From: Pantoea vagans
Lineage (GTDB): Bacteria; Pseudomonadota; Gammaproteobacteria; Enterobacterales; Enterobacteriaceae
DNA: 64,000 bases
NCBI RefSeq assembly: GCF_004792415.1
Contig: NZ_CP038853.1
Location: 744,001 to 808,000 of the forward strand
Reading direction: 5' to 3'
The position numbers and the translations under genes were made by a program. Below the pieces are notes generated by a model. That model was not told the DNA's origin and made no database searches. It saw nothing but the letters and a program-made list of their open reading frames with translations. Shown here piece by piece: positions 9,024-18,786 of this stretch (its first letter is position 1; every line of letters begins with the position of its first letter).

Positions 9024-9968
9024 TCAGCCCAGGCGCTTCTCAATGGCATCCATCAACATGCCGGTGATGGAGATCGGGAACGCAGCCTCAATTTCACGAA
9101 TGCAGGTTGGGCTGGTCACGTTAACTTCAGTCAGTTTATCACCGATGATGTCGAGACCGACAAAAATCAGTCCTTTTGCTTTCAGTGTCGGGCCAACACG
9201 GCGCGCAATTTCCCAGTCGCTTTCGCTCAGCGGACGCGCTTCACCACGACCACCAGCGGCGAGGTTGCCACGCGTTTCACCGCCCTGCGGGATACGTGCC
9301 AGGCAGTAAGGCACCGGTTCGCCATCCACAACCAGCACGCGTTTGTCACCCTCTTTGATCGCCGCAATGTAGTTCTGCGCCATGCAGAAACGGCTCTCAT
9401 GCTCGGTCAGGGTTTCGGTAATCACACCAAAGTTAGGATCGTCTTTCTTCACGCGGAAGATAGACGCGCCACCCATGCCATCCAGCGGCTTCATGATGAT
9501 GTCGCCATGCTCCTGCCAGAAGTCACGCAGCTGCGCTTTGCTGCGGGTCACCAGGGTGTCAGGCGTGAACTCGGCAAACCAGGCGGTATAGAGCTTTTCG
9601 TTACAGTCACGCAGGCTCTGCGGTTTGTTCACGATTAGCGTACCCAGCTCTTCTGCGCGCTCCAGAATGTAGGTCGCATAGATGAACTCGGTGTCGAATG
9701 GCGGATCTTTGCGCATCAGCACCACGTTCAGGTCAGCCAGCGGGATCACCTGCTCGCTGCCGAACTGATACCAGTTTTCAGGGTTCTGCTCGACGGTCAG
9801 CAGGCGGGTGCGGGCAGAGGCCACGCCACCGCGCATAGAGAGATCGTGCATCTCCATGTAGTGAATTTCGTAACCACGGCGCTGTGCTTCCAGCAGCATA
9901 GCGAAGCTGGAGTCTTTTTTAATATTGATGGACGAAATAGGGTCCATCACGATGCCAAGTTTAATCAT
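9024..9968 (-). CDS. gshB: Glutathione synthetase
   Basis: ATP-dependent ligation of glycine to gamma-glutamylcysteine, the last step of glutathione synthesis, in the cytosol. 314 residues starting MIKLGIVMDPISSINIKKDS; ATP-grasp features include IMKPLDGMGGASIF and LIFVGLDIIGDKLTEVNVTSPT with metal-binding residues near the end. The start at 9968 has a strong GAGGAG; the frame is open upstream to 10091 but that extension is not conserved. Transcribed with rsmE upstream and yqgE-ruvX downstream. Confidence 0.97.
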   Translation of the reverse strand: MIKLGIVMDPISSINIKKDSSFAMLLEAQRRGYEIHYMEMHDLSMRGGVASARTRLLTVEQNPENWYQFGSEQVIPLADLNVVLMRKDPPFDTEFIYATYILERAEELGTLIVNKPQSLRDCNEKLYTAWFAEFTPDTLVTRSKAQLRDFWQEHGDIIMKPLDGMGGASIFRVKKDDPNFGVITETLTEHESRFCMAQNYIAAIKEGDKRVLVVDGEPVPYCLARIPQGGETRGNLAAGGRGEARPLSESDWEIARRVGPTLKAKGLIFVGLDIIGDKLTEVNVTSPTCIREIEAAFPISITGMLMDAIEKRLG

Positions 9969-10074
9969 TATTATCTCCTCGGTGAGGCGGTATTTACCGC
10001 CTCGTCTGGTTCGGTCTGCAGTGGGCCGATCGGTCAGGACATCATGCCTGTGCTCTTTCCGCTGAAAGTATCGC

Positions 10075-10806
10075 TTAACCCAGGTCGCCAAACCTCACCT
10101 GAAGTGCCGTAATGGCCGTCAGCGCGGTGGTTTCGGTACGCAATACCCGTGGGCCAAGCAGAATGTCAGTAAAATCGTGCTGCGCCGTCATCGCAATCTC
10201 GTCCGCAGACAAACCGCCTTCAGGGCCAATCAGCAGTCGTACCCGCTCAACAGGCTGTGGCAGCGTGTTGATGCTGTGGCTGGCGCGCGGATGCAGGTTG
10301 AGCTTCAGACCGCTGTCAGCCTCAGCACACCAGGCTTCCAGCGTCATCGCTTCACGAATCTCCGGCACGCGATTACGGCCACACTGCTCGCAGGCGGCAA
10401 TAGCAATTTTCTGCCACTGCTGGATCTTCTTCGCCAGACGTTCAGCATCAAGCTTTACGCCACAGCGCTCGGAAAACAAGGGTGTAATGACATTCACGCC
10501 CAGTTCGATCGATTTCTGGATAGTGAATTCCATTTTTTCACCGCGCGACATCACCTGACCTAAATGCAGATGCAAAGGTGACTCGCGATCGTCCGGCTGG
10601 CTCTCTGTGGCCGATACTTTTACACGCTTTTTATCAACATGCGTGATCTCTGCTGCAAAAGTCAGATTAGTGCCATCAAAGAGTTCCAGACGCTGGCCTG
10701 CCGTCATCCGGAGTACCCGGCCCACATGATTGGATGCATCTTCATCCAGGGTAATTTCACTGCCGATCTCTAAGGCTTCGGCGTGATAGATGCGAGGTAT
10801 GCGCAT
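10075..10806 (-). CDS. rsmE: 16S rRNA (uracil1498-N3)-methyltransferase
   Basis: 243 residues: N-terminal PUA-like domain followed by a SPOUT (trefoil knot) methyltransferase domain, with the knot motif [14 protein letters not shown] near residue 192 and [17 protein letters not shown] close to the C-terminus. Methylates U1498 of 16S rRNA in the 30S subunit. Starts [12 protein letters not shown] as in E. coli. It lies 106 bp before gshB and 69 bp after endA; the endA-rsmE gap holds the hairpin GACGCCGC/GCGGCGTC (10823-10844) without a T tract. Confidence 0.96.
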   Translation of the reverse strand: MRIPRIYHAEALEIGSEITLDEDASNHVGRVLRMTAGQRLELFDGTNLTFAAEITHVDKKRVKVSATESQPDDRESPLHLHLGQVMSRGEKMEFTIQKSIELGVNVITPLFSERCGVKLDAERLAKKIQQWQKIAIAACEQCGRNRVPEIREAMTLEAWCAEADSGLKLNLHPRASHSINTLPQPVERVRLLIGPEGGLSADEIAMTAQHDFTDILLGPRVLRTETTALTAITALQVRFGDLG

Positions 10807-10875
10807 AAGGTTCCTGAAACCGGACGCCGCGCTGCGGCGGCGTCATGGGAAAAGAGCTAGTGTAGGGCAGGGATT

Positions 10876-11580
10876 TTAGCGCTGGCAAGCCTGCTGCACA
10901 TAAGGATTGTGATTGCCCTGAACCTTTGCAATGCGCTGGTCGCGTTCGCACTCCCACTGGGTGACGGGATAGAGCTTATTCCAGGCGGTAAACAGCTGCG
11001 TCTGCTGGCGCGAAATGCGCAGATGATACTGGTCGCGCATGTAGAAATAAGTACGGGCAATGGCACCACGCGCCCGCGCAGGCGGCTCCGCCTGTTTGAG
11101 TTTAAAGTCGATCTTCATCTCACACTGGCCGTACTGCTTCTCGCTGCCGTTCCATTGACTGTAGGCGAAGTTACCACGGTCGCCATTCACTTCACCCACT
11201 GCGGGCTGAAGGTTATGCAGGTCAGTTTCGATGCGGCGATAGTCGGGGTCCTTGCTGCAGTTTTTGCGGCCACCGTCCTGCCAGCACTGGCGCTGATGAC
11301 CAAACTCCCAGGCCGGCATCACATGTTCCCACTCAATGCGCCCGGCGCGATTGGCGTTCTTGCGCACCTGATAGCCACAGCTGTTGAGATCGGGAATGCC
11401 CTTTTTGCCCTGCCACTGAATCTTACAGCCACAGTAGAACGAACCCGGTGCATCGGCGTTAATCGCCGCCGCAAAGGTTTTGGCCTGCTGGAAGTTATTT
11501 TGATGATAGTTATTCAGATTAAGGGCGTCAGCGGCAGGTGCAAACAGCAGCGCAACCGCCAGACTTAGTATGCGAGACAT
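10876..11580 (-). CDS. endA: Periplasmic endonuclease I
   Basis: 234 residues from ATG 11580 ([19 protein letters not shown] signal peptide; mature part begins LNLNNYH). The core matches End[15 protein letters not shown], the catalytic region [20 protein letters not shown] and [17 protein letters not shown], with paired cysteines for disulfides. It is a periplasmic double-strand DNase. The upstream open frame to 11736 is a chance extension. DsbA/DsbC-dependent folding is plausible; dsbC lies elsewhere in this window. Confidence 0.95.
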   Translation of the reverse strand: MSRILSLAVALLFAPAADALNLNNYHQNNFQQAKTFAAAINADAPGSFYCGCKIQWQGKKGIPDLNSCGYQVRKNANRAGRIEWEHVMPAWEFGHQRQCWQDGGRKNCSKDPDYRRIETDLHNLQPAVGEVNGDRGNFAYSQWNGSEKQYGQCEMKIDFKLKQAEPPARARGAIARTYFYMRDQYHLRISRQQTQLFTAWNKLYPVTQWECERDQRIAKVQGNHNPYVQQACQR

Positions 11581-11656
11581 ATTCCGGATTTCTTCCTGGT
11601 ACGAAAAAGGGCGGCAGGTTAACAGAATGTGGAATAGGGCGGAATGGGGATTGTTC

Positions 11657-12169
11657 TCAGGAAGCGACAAACTCGCCTGCGACCAGCAGGCTGCCGCAGT
11701 GCACGCAGCGATATTCACTTTCTTTGCGCAGAACACGATTGTGGCGGCGAACCGTCAGCTGATGCTGCTGACACTGACAGCGGTATGCAAAGGTATTACT
11801 GCGCACGGAGGCGATCTCAAACTGATGGGTACGGCGTGCCGGCACCCCCAGCACCTGCTCCATCATCCACTTCCACTCTTTGCCGTGCGGTGCGACGCGG
11901 CCAAACTGTTTCCACACCAGCAGATGCGCCAGCTCGTGCGGCACCACTTCATCGATAAATGCCTGCTGGTTTTCCAGCAGCAGCACCGGATTGATGCGGA
12001 TCTCCCAGGATGCCAGCCAGGCGGTGCCCGCCGCCGTACCGCGTTGCTGGTAGAGCAGCTTCGGTTCCGGGTAATGGGTTTTCAGGGCCTGATTTGCACG
12101 CTCAAGCGACTGGCGCAGTGAGCGCATCACGGCCTGCTGCAGGGCAATGGGGAGACGAGGTGTTTTCAT
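11657..12169 (-). CDS. sprT: SprT family zinc metalloprotease-like protein
   Basis: 170 residues. Zinc motif [22 protein letters not shown] is split here as HELAH (HExxH) plus a downstream His; the C-terminal zinc-ribbon has CQCQQH and CVHCG. Start at 12169 ([16 protein letters not shown]) matches E. coli SprT; the frame is open further upstream to 12271. The family resembles eukaryotic Spartan, which cleaves DNA-protein crosslinks, but the bacterial role is unproven. Same strand as endA, 76 bp apart. Confidence 0.92.
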   Translation of the reverse strand: MKTPRLPIALQQAVMRSLRQSLERANQALKTHYPEPKLLYQQRGTAAGTAWLASWEIRINPVLLLENQQAFIDEVVPHELAHLLVWKQFGRVAPHGKEWKWMMEQVLGVPARRTHQFEIASVRSNTFAYRCQCQQHQLTVRRHNRVLRKESEYRCVHCGSLLVAGEFVAS

Positions 12170-12417
12170 GGCGCTCAGAATAATCGCCGTCGCCCAGGAA
12201 CTCAATGTTACCCACGAAAACGACAGCGCAGCGACTATACTCATCCGCCAGTTTCGATCCATACGATCCACAGCGGGCGTGTGGCCCGGCGTGCCCCTGC
12301 GATTAGTTAAAATTCTGGATTAAATATTGTTACGGTCTTTTTTAGAATATCCTGTTGATAATGTTCACTGCAGAGTGAATGGATCAGAAGCGGAAGGCAC
12401 AGTGTACGGACAACGCA
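12170..12417. other. AT-rich divergent gap between sprT and the LPS gene pair
   Basis: The right half (about 12303-12365) is markedly AT-rich compared with its surroundings, including ATTAAATATTGTTACGG and TTTTTTAGAATATCC. It must carry the promoters for sprT and for the glycosyltransferase, but I cannot fix either one. I do not see an ops/JUMPstart element. Confidence 0.4.
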
Positions 12418-13524
12418 ATGAAAAATAATAACATCAGGAAACAGCGTATTGTGCTGGTTACCGATCTCATGGCTGGCCGCGGCGGTATGGAGAATGTGAC
12501 CTGCCAGCTGATTACCGCCCTGAATGCGGAACCCGGAACGGAAGCGGGGCTGTTTATTATCAACAGCGGAGAGGAGAGCCACTCACGTGCCTGGACCGCC
12601 AACGCCGTTTTATCAGAGAGCGTCTGCACGCTGCGGAATAAGAAAATAAAAAATCTTATTCACACGCTGAGAATGGCCGCCTTCTTTCGTCGCTATCAGC
12701 CCGACCATGTTCTGACCCTCAATACCATTCCCTGTCTGATGACGCGCCGGGCCATTACGCTCTCAGGGCGCAAAATCGTGTTGTCGAGTTGGATGCACCT
12801 GCCACCGCGGGAGCGCTACCGTCCCCACTATCTGCTGCGGGCCGATCACCATTTTGCCATCAGTAAGCAGATCAAAGAGCAACTGGTGGAGCTGGGCGCA
12901 CCCGCTACTGACGTTGACGTTATCTATAACCCGATCCGGCGTAATGACGTGGTTATCGGCAGGCCGCAGGGGCTGAAGTTTCTCTATATCGGTCGCGTCC
13001 ATTTTCAGCGGCAGAAACAGCTTAAAGATCTGTTTGATGCGTTAAAGCATCTGGATGCACCGTGGACGCTGGAGATTGTGGGTGACGGAGAAGACCTGAC
13101 GCAGTGTCAGCACTACGTGACGCAACTCGGCATTCAGGATCGTATTACCTGGCATGGCTGGCAGGAGAACGCCTGGGAGTATGTCATCCGCCATATCAGA
13201 CAGGTCACCTGTCTGATCATGACCTCGAACTTTGAAGGCTTTCCGCTGATCCTGCTGGAGGCGATGTCACGGGGTGTTTACTGCGTCTCATCCGACTGCA
13301 TCAGCGGTCCGTCAGAGATTATTCAGAACGGTCTCAATGGTCAGCTCTACCCTACTAATGACAGCATGGCGCTGGCCGCTATTCTCAACGCCATGAGCCG
13401 GGATTTCCACTTTCCCGATCATCAGGTTATTAAAGCGAGCATCACCGGTTTTTATGAGGAAAATTATATGAAGCACCTGATGAGTGCGTTTAACCGTCTG
13501 ACTGAGGTTAAGCATGACGAATAA
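12418..13524 (+). CDS. Glycosyltransferase family 4, probable LPS core/O-unit transferase
   Basis: About 368 residues from ATG 12418; an in-frame ATG at 12379 would add 13 residues. N-terminal half has the GT-B donor/acceptor start IVLVTDLMAGRGGMENVTCQL, similar in pattern to WaaB-type LPS galactosyltransferases. The C-terminal half has the GT4 E-x7-E motif in FEGFPLILLEAMSRG followed by GPSEIIQNGLNGQLY. It therefore transfers a nucleotide-activated sugar with retention of configuration; donor and acceptor are unknown. It overlaps the O-antigen ligase by 11 bp, so both likely act on LPS. E. coli has no such pair here; this is accessory DNA relative to that genome. Confidence 0.8.
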   Translation: MKNNNIRKQRIVLVTDLMAGRGGMENVTCQLITALNAEPGTEAGLFIINSGEESHSRAWTANAVLSESVCTLRNKKIKNLIHTLRMAAFFRRYQPDHVLTLNTIPCLMTRRAITLSGRKIVLSSWMHLPPRERYRPHYLLRADHHFAISKQIKEQLVELGAPATDVDVIYNPIRRNDVVIGRPQGLKFLYIGRVHFQRQKQLKDLFDALKHLDAPWTLEIVGDGEDLTQCQHYVTQLGIQDRITWHGWQENAWEYVIRHIRQVTCLIMTSNFEGFPLILLEAMSRGVYCVSSDCISGPSEIIQNGLNGQLYPTNDSMALAAILNAMSRDFHFPDHQVIKASITGFYEENYMKHLMSAFNRLTEVKHDE

Positions 13525-14782
13525 AAGCAGTCGTAATGGATTAACGTTAATGATTAATGCTTCAGTTATTGCGCTCTGTCTGGCGCTGTCACTGAATATG
13601 TTTGTTTCCGGCCTGCCGCAAAAAATATTTTATCTGGTCTCTTATCTCTCCGTCGCATCCGTGTTGTATGGCCTGGTGCGCAGGCGAGTGGCGTTTAAAG
13701 AGAACGGTTTTTATGTCGCCCTGTTTGCTGTGCTAATTCTCTTTGCTCTGATCCGTCTGTTCTGGGCGATACACACAAAGGGGATTGAGACCGCGCCCTC
13801 AAACGATGCCATCACCAATATCGGCAACTATCTGCTGGGGGCGAAACGGCTGTTGCTGGGAGCCTTTGTGCTGCTCAGTCTGGCGATTTATGGCAACCGG
13901 GTCTCTGCAACCACGCTGCGTATTGGAAAAGTGTTAATTCTGGTCGGTCTGCTGATTACGCTGGGCTTTGGTATTCATGAGCATCTTTATACCGAGAATA
14001 TCCGCATCAAGCTCACCACCGAAGCGGCCTCGATGTCCTCCTACATGATTCTGTTTATCTACTGCACCTGGCTATGGCTGAGCCGTTACGAGACGCACGC
14101 ATACTGGAAGATTGCCGATATCGCTGTGCTGGCTGTGACCTTTGCCTTGCTCTACCTGTGCGGCACCCGCGTAACGCTGATTGCGCTGATTGCCGTGGGG
14201 CTGCTGTTCCTGTTGCAGACCTACCGGCTGTCGCTGCTGACCAACTGGCGAATCAGCGCATTACTGGTGGGCGTGCTGGCGGTGCTGATCCTGATGACCA
14301 GTAACCGCTGGGTAGAAGGGATGCAGGACATTGAAAACTACGGGTCAAACAGCTCGACCTCGCTGGGCGCGCGCGTGGCTATCTGGGGCGGGGCAGTTAA
14401 CTTTATTGAGCATCATGGCGGTTTTGCCACGCCGGATGCACGCACCACGGAGGCGCGGGAGTTCATCATGGCGCACTATCCGCTTAATGGTGAAGGCTAT
14501 ACCAACGTCAAATACAACATGCACAACGAGTTCCTCGAAGTGACCTCATTGCAGGGCTGGCTGGGAATGCTGTCGCTGGCGCTGCTCTATCTGGCTGTGC
14601 CTGGCGGCTGGCTTAAGAAGTGCGATCTGCGCGGCGTGGCGCTGCCAATGCTGGCACTGTTTATCTGCGGACTGACCGATTCAGTACTGCCGTATAATCA
14701 GACAGCCACTATTTTCATTATGGCGCTGGCGCTCTGCTGCATACGGCAGCCATTGCCGGCAGGGCGGGCTAACTCGCTTTAA
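13514..14782 (+). CDS. O-antigen ligase family membrane protein (WaaL-like)
   Basis: 422 residues with roughly ten to twelve hydrophobic helices. The Wzy_C/WaaL signature is visible: conserved Arg in the periplasmic loop (SLGARVAIWGGAVNFI) and the His motif YNMHNEFLEVTSLQGWLG. Such enzymes join undecaprenyl-linked O-polysaccharide to lipid A-core at the periplasmic face of the inner membrane. The family also includes O-antigen polymerases and exopolysaccharide proteins, so Wzy-like function is not excluded. Start codon overlaps the end of the upstream glycosyltransferase; followed by a strong bidirectional terminator. Confidence 0.8.
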   Translation: MTNKSSRNGLTLMINASVIALCLALSLNMFVSGLPQKIFYLVSYLSVASVLYGLVRRRVAFKENGFYVALFAVLILFALIRLFWAIHTKGIETAPSNDAITNIGNYLLGAKRLLLGAFVLLSLAIYGNRVSATTLRIGKVLILVGLLITLGFGIHEHLYTENIRIKLTTEAASMSSYMILFIYCTWLWLSRYETHAYWKIADIAVLAVTFALLYLCGTRVTLIALIAVGLLFLLQTYRLSLLTNWRISALLVGVLAVLILMTSNRWVEGMQDIENYGSNSSTSLGARVAIWGGAVNFIEHHGGFATPDARTTEAREFIMAHYPLNGEGYTNVKYNMHNEFLEVTSLQGWLGMLSLALLYLAVPGGWLKKCDLRGVALPMLALFICGLTDSVLPYNQTATIFIMALALCCIRQPLPAGRANSL

Positions 14783-14800
14783 TCATGCATTGAACAAATA

Positions 14801-14838
14801 AAAACGGCGGGGTTTCCAGAGAAACCCCGCCGTTTTTT
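14801..14838. terminator. Strong bidirectional terminator between the O-antigen ligase gene and galP
   Basis: Perfect 16-bp stem: AAAACGGCGGGGTTTC (14801-14816), loop CAGA, GAAACCCCGCCGTTTT (14821-14836) with T/A tracts on both sides. Serves the convergent ligase gene and galP. Confidence 0.9.
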
Positions 14839-14861
14839 ACCGCATTTTTTATCGGGTAATA

Positions 14862-16259
14862 TTAGTCACGTGAACCGATGTCGCGCAGTTTCTTACCTGC
14901 CATCAGGTTACGTTCGATGTGTTCCAGCGAGACATTTTTGGTCTCAGGAATCAGCATCACGGTCAGCAGAATGAAGAACAGGTTAAGCAGTGCGTAGACC
15001 CAGAAGGTGTTTGCGTTGCCCAGCGTATTCAGCATCGTCAGGAAGGTCGCACCCACGATCATGTTAGCGATCCAGTTGGTGGTCGTGGAAACCGTGATAC
15101 CGAAATCGCGGCCTTTCAGCGGCTGAATTTCGGAACAGAGCACCCAGATCAACGGACCGGCTGACATCGCAAAACCAACGATAAACATCAGCAGCATACC
15201 GACCGCGAAGTACTGTGCGCCCGCGGAGTGAATGCCGAAGTGCAGCATCGTACCCAGCACGCCCATACCAGCTGCCATCACCATAAAGCCCAGAATCAGG
15301 GTAGGTTTACGGCCCCAGCGATCCACCAGACCAATAGCAATGAAGGTCGCCAGTACGTTGACCAGACCCACAATCACCGTGCCCCACATCTGCTGGGTGG
15401 TGTTGGTGAAGCCCGCGATTTCAAAGATTTTTGGTGCGTAGTACATGATGACGTTCATACCGGTAAACTGCTGCATGACCTGCAACAGGATGCCCAGATA
15501 GACCGCACGACGGAAGTGGCTGCTGCTGGTGAACAGACCCCAGCCAGACTGCTTGACCTTCAGGCTTTCACGAATCTCTTCCAGCTCACGTTTTGCCTGC
15601 TCACTGGTGTCACGCAGACGATCCAGTACGCGTTGCGCATCGCGGAAGTTGCCTCGCGCCGCCAGCCAGCGTGGGCTGTTTGGCAGGAAGAAAACACCGA
15701 TCAGCAACAGCAGGGCCGGAATGGTGATGATACCCAGCATCCAGCGCCAGTTGCCGGTAAAGCTGAAGGCGGTATCGGTAAGGTAAGCACCCAGAATACC
15801 GATGGTGATCATCAGCTGGTAAAGCGAAATCATACTGCCGCGAATTTTTTCCGGAGCGATCTCAGAAAGATAAAGCGGGGCGGTATAAGAGGCAATACCG
15901 ACAGCCAGGCCCAGCAGAACGCGGGCGCTGATCAGCATTTCCGGGTTTGGCGACATCGCTGACCAGAGTGAACCGATAACGAACAGAATCGCACCGGCCA
16001 TCAGGCTTTTTTTACGGCCCAGGCGGGATGACATCCAGCCACTGCCGATAGCACCGACCGCCGCACCAAACATCATGGAACTGACGATCCACTCCTGCTG
16101 GTGGGGAGTAACGTTAAAGTCCTTTGCGATAAACGGCAGGGCACCGGCGATAACGCCGATATCCAGACCGAACAGCAGTCCCGCAAGGGCCGCCAGAAAG
16201 CAGACAAATAAGGTCATCGCCTTATTTGAAGTTCTGCTTTTGTGTGTATTGCCAGGCAT
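14862..16259 (-). CDS. galP: Galactose:proton symporter
   Basis: 465 residues, 12 membrane helices, MFS sugar-porter family. Very close to E. coli GalP (464): [60 protein letters not shown], and C-terminal [16 protein letters not shown]. Imports galactose (also glucose and related sugars) with H+. Ribosome site GGAGG lies 6 nt before the ATG. An upstream Gal operator and a CRP site support galactose induction and catabolite control. Confidence 0.96.
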   Translation of the reverse strand: MPGNTHKSRTSNKAMTLFVCFLAALAGLLFGLDIGVIAGALPFIAKDFNVTPHQQEWIVSSMMFGAAVGAIGSGWMSSRLGRKKSLMAGAILFVIGSLWSAMSPNPEMLISARVLLGLAVGIASYTAPLYLSEIAPEKIRGSMISLYQLMITIGILGAYLTDTAFSFTGNWRWMLGIITIPALLLLIGVFFLPNSPRWLAARGNFRDAQRVLDRLRDTSEQAKRELEEIRESLKVKQSGWGLFTSSSHFRRAVYLGILLQVMQQFTGMNVIMYYAPKIFEIAGFTNTTQQMWGTVIVGLVNVLATFIAIGLVDRWGRKPTLILGFMVMAAGMGVLGTMLHFGIHSAGAQYFAVGMLLMFIVGFAMSAGPLIWVLCSEIQPLKGRDFGITVSTTTNWIANMIVGATFLTMLNTLGNANTFWVYALLNLFFILLTVMLIPETKNVSLEHIERNLMAGKKLRDIGSRD

Positions 16260-16322
16260 TGGAGCCTCCAGGTTTATCCATCATTGTTTTTATCAATGTT
16301 AAAAAACCTTTTGCGGGAAAAA

Positions 16323-16338
16323 AGTGAGTCTGATCACA
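16323..16338. promoter_or_regulatory. Candidate CRP site for galP
   Basis: AGTGA-N6-TCACA (9 of 10 bases of TGTGA-N6-TCACA), next to the Gal operator and about 72 bp before the galP start on the minus strand. The position suits cAMP-CRP activation. Confidence 0.6.
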
Positions 16339-16341
16339 TCA

Positions 16342-16357
16342 GTGTAATCGTTTACAC
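16342..16357. promoter_or_regulatory. GalR/GalS operator (proximal)
   Basis: GTGTAATCGTTTACAC fits the GTGTAANCGNTTACAC consensus with perfect 6-bp arms around a central CG. It lies 83 bp upstream of galP, directly next to the CRP site. Confidence 0.85.
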
Positions 16358-16740
16358 ACGCTGAAACCCTGAAATTCAGCATATTTTTCCCGGAAAGATT
16401 AATTAACCAGTGAGGTATAGCACTCATTAAGTTTCTGACAATGCTCTATTTAGTGGCTATCAGACGACGCTGAAAATAACGCATTTTCAGCATAATAACT
16501 ACGTACGTTAATTCCTAAATATCGGAAAAACAAAGCATTTCAATTTGTAATCGTTAACATTTTGTCGTCAGAAAAAGCGAAAGGAAGTGTAGCTGAGAAT
16601 GGAAAATTTGCTGCAGAGTGAAAGAGATGCCGGGCATATTGGTTTTTCTGATGTCTGACGGTCACCAGTAACTGCGCGGATATAGCGTTAAGCTGCATGT
16701 GTGAGAAAGCAGTCTCTGGTCAGCAATGGGGCTGAAAAGG
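16358..16740. other. AT-rich non-coding stretch upstream of galP
   Basis: About 380 bp between the proximal Gal operator and the metK terminator, AT-rich, with no convincing reading frame. Apart from the distal operator-like site at 16545-16560 I see only a short inverted repeat (CTGAAAATAA...GCATTTTCAG around 16470-16490). Confidence 0.5.
16545..16560. promoter_or_regulatory. Candidate second (distal) Gal operator
   Basis: TTGTAATCGTTAACAT keeps the central TGTAATCGTT of the proximal site and matches the consensus except at three arm positions. The centre-to-centre distance to the proximal site is 203 bp, which could allow repressor looping. Confidence 0.4.
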
Positions 16741-16773
16741 CGATAAAAAACCCCGCCGCAGGGGCAGGGTTTT
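16741..16773 (-). terminator. Intrinsic terminator of metK
   Basis: On the minus strand: AAAACCCTGCC, 5-nt loop, GGCGGGGTTTTTT. An 11-bp stem with one G-U pair followed by six T, 19 bp after the metK stop. Confidence 0.85.
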
Positions 16774-16791
16774 CATCAGCAGCAGCTGACC

Positions 16792-17943
16792 TTACAGGCC
16801 AGCGGCTTCACGAAGCAGGGCCGCTTTGTCGGTTTTTTCCCATGGGAAATGTTCGCGACCAAAGTGACCATAAGCGGCGGTCTCTTTATAGATTGGGTGC
16901 AGCAGATCCAGCATCTGAATCAGACCGTATGGACGCAGGTCGAAGAACTCGCGAACCAGCAGCGTCAGCTGTTCGGTAGAGATTTTCTCAGTGCCGAAGG
17001 TTTCCACCATGATGGAGGTCGGTTCAGCCACGCCGATTGCGTAGGAGACCTGGATTTCACAACGGTCAGCCAGACCGGCCGCCACGATGTTTTTCGCCAC
17101 ATAACGCGCTGCATAGGCTGCAGAGCGGTCAACTTTTGACGGATCTTTACCCGAGAACGCACCGCCACCGTGACGCGCCATGCCGCCGTAGGTATCCACG
17201 ATGATTTTACGACCGGTCAGACCGCAATCGCCCATCGGGCCGCCGATCACAAAGCGACCGGTTGGGTTGATGTGATATTTGGTTGAGGCGCTCAGCCATT
17301 CTGCTGGCAGAACCGGCTTGATGATCTCTTCCATCACCGCTTCCTGCAGATCTTTCTGGCTGATGGATTCCGCGTGCTGAGTAGAGAGCACGACGGCATC
17401 GATGCCGACGATTTTGCCATCGTCATACTGGAAAGTGACCTGGCTCTTGGCATCCGGACGCAGCCACGGCAGGGTGCCGTTTTTACGCACTTCAGCCTGA
17501 CGCTGAACCAGACGGTGCGCATAGGTCACCGGCGCAGGCATCAGCACGTCTGTTTCGTTGGTGGCATAACCGAACATCAGGCCCTGATCGCCCGCGCCCT
17601 GTTCCAGCGGATCGGTGCGGTCAACGCCCTGGTTGATATCCTGAGACTGTTTACCAATCGCGCTTAATACCGCACAGGAGTTGGCATCAAAGCCCATATC
17701 GGAATGAACATAGCCGATTTCACGTACGGTCTTGCGGGTGATCTCTTCGATATCGACCCAGGCGCTGGTGGTGATTTCACCGCCAACCAGCACCATACCG
17801 GTTTTAACGTAAGTTTCGCAGGCCACGCGCGCTTTCGGATCCTGTTCAAGGATCGCATCCAGCACAGCATCGGAGATCTGGTCGGCGATTTTATCGGGAT
17901 GTCCTTCTGATACGGACTCGGACGTAAAAAGGTGTTTAGCCAT
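16792..17943 (-). CDS. metK: S-adenosylmethionine synthetase
   Basis: Makes SAM from methionine and ATP in the cytosol. 383 residues starting [20 protein letters not shown] (ATP motif GHPDK); further signatures are [12 protein letters not shown] and the phosphate loop [16 protein letters not shown]. The true start is 17943 with an AGG site; the open frame continues to 18066 by chance. SAM feeds trmB, rsmE and decarboxylation for spermidine, while the neighbouring speA/speB make putrescine. Met boxes upstream suggest MetJ repression. Confidence 0.97.
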   Translation of the reverse strand: MAKHLFTSESVSEGHPDKIADQISDAVLDAILEQDPKARVACETYVKTGMVLVGGEITTSAWVDIEEITRKTVREIGYVHSDMGFDANSCAVLSAIGKQSQDINQGVDRTDPLEQGAGDQGLMFGYATNETDVLMPAPVTYAHRLVQRQAEVRKNGTLPWLRPDAKSQVTFQYDDGKIVGIDAVVLSTQHAESISQKDLQEAVMEEIIKPVLPAEWLSASTKYHINPTGRFVIGGPMGDCGLTGRKIIVDTYGGMARHGGGAFSGKDPSKVDRSAAYAARYVAKNIVAAGLADRCEIQVSYAIGVAEPTSIMVETFGTEKISTEQLTLLVREFFDLRPYGLIQMLDLLHPIYKETAAYGHFGREHFPWEKTDKAALLREAAGL

Positions 17944-18087
17944 TCTGTTCTTTACCTTAAATATGGTTTGAGTACGACTGCATAGCGCCAGTGAGGTTGT
18001 CTGACCTGACGCCCCTTCAGGCAAAGCCGCGAGCAGTGAGGTTGTGTCAGCACAGCGGGCCAACACCGCCTGGATAGTAACCTGTTT

Positions 18088-18111
18088 AGATGGAAAACCA
18101 TCTGGACGGCT
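18088..18111 (-). promoter_or_regulatory. Candidate MetJ met-box array upstream of metK
   Basis: Three tandem octamers read on the minus strand, AGCCGTCC, AGATGGTT and TTCCATCT, match AGACGTCT at 6, 5 and 4 of 8 positions. They lie about 150 bp before metK. MetJ repression of metK is established in E. coli; this site is inferred from pattern. Confidence 0.45.
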
Positions 18112-18381
18112 ATTTTAGGATAGAGGGGAAACCAATTACCAGCCCTTTTTCTGTTTCAGCATTTAACCTGTTATCGTTATCGACATAATTTGCTGACACT
18201 TCACGCAATTCCCGGATAATCTTTTTGCATTTTAGGGCCGTAAACGGTATAAAACGCCGCTGCTTCGAGAGCAGCAGCAAGAATGACGCCACTCTCTGCG
18301 TCGCGCCTGTCGGACTCTGATCTGGCTTTCACCCAGGTTGTTTTCCATGTGCCCCTGGCATATGCGGAGGTGATAAAAGTA

Positions 18382-18516
18382 ATGAACCACGCTTTTTCTT
18401 TTTCCGGTTCTCTGCGCTGCGGCGTGGCGCTGGCTCTCTCCTGCTTCCCATCTGTTTCTCTTTTCTGCCGACACTCTGGGCGATGCGGTAATTTTACCGA
18501 CACAGGCGCCGGCTAA
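18382..18516 (+). CDS. Possible 44-residue ORF in the metK-speA gap (uncertain)
   Basis: ATG 18382 to TAA 18514-18516 encodes MNHAFSFSGSLRCGVALALS and a Cys/Ser-rich remainder. Its only support is the strong GGAGGTGAT ribosome site, with an 11-nt spacer that is slightly long. The same DNA is open in the other two forward frames, one of which continues to the TAG at 18594-18596 and looks at least as protein-like. No family recognised; it could be a leader ORF, a degraded small gene, or chance. Confidence 0.2.
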   Translation: MNHAFSFSGSLRCGVALALSCFPSVSLFCRHSGRCGNFTDTGAG

Positions 18517-18786
18517 TCTTTATCTCTGCTCGATCGGTTTTGTCTCTTCTCTGCGCCCGCGCAGCGGAACGACGCAGATTATCCATGGTCAATAGTGATC
18601 GGTTAAATGTTCTCTGTTTCAACGGAGATGGCCAGGGTGTTTTACACTTAACTCTCATGCGTGAATCGCGCTGACGGCAATGTCAGGTGAACAGGACAGT
18701 GCATTTAATGTGGCAACAGGTTTTCAGATTAGCGGCCATAAAGCCGGTTAACAGTTCTATCTTTCAACGGAAAATTGAGGTTCGCG

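Larger units (their letters stand above)
17944..18786. other. Long metK-speA divergent gap (843 bp)
   Basis: E. coli carries small genes (yqgB, yqgC, yqgD) here. In this window I find no confident homologue. It contains the met boxes (18088-18111), a small hairpin GCTGCT/AGCAGC near 18258-18275, a near-perfect Shine-Dalgarno GGAGGTGAT at 18366-18374 before a 44-codon frame, and a pyrimidine-rich stretch (18388-18475) open in all three forward frames. Confidence 0.5.

Noticed and set aside
15228-15962. 244-codon open frame antisense to galP
   Set aside because: Shadow of galP; Gln/His/Arg-rich and without domain features.
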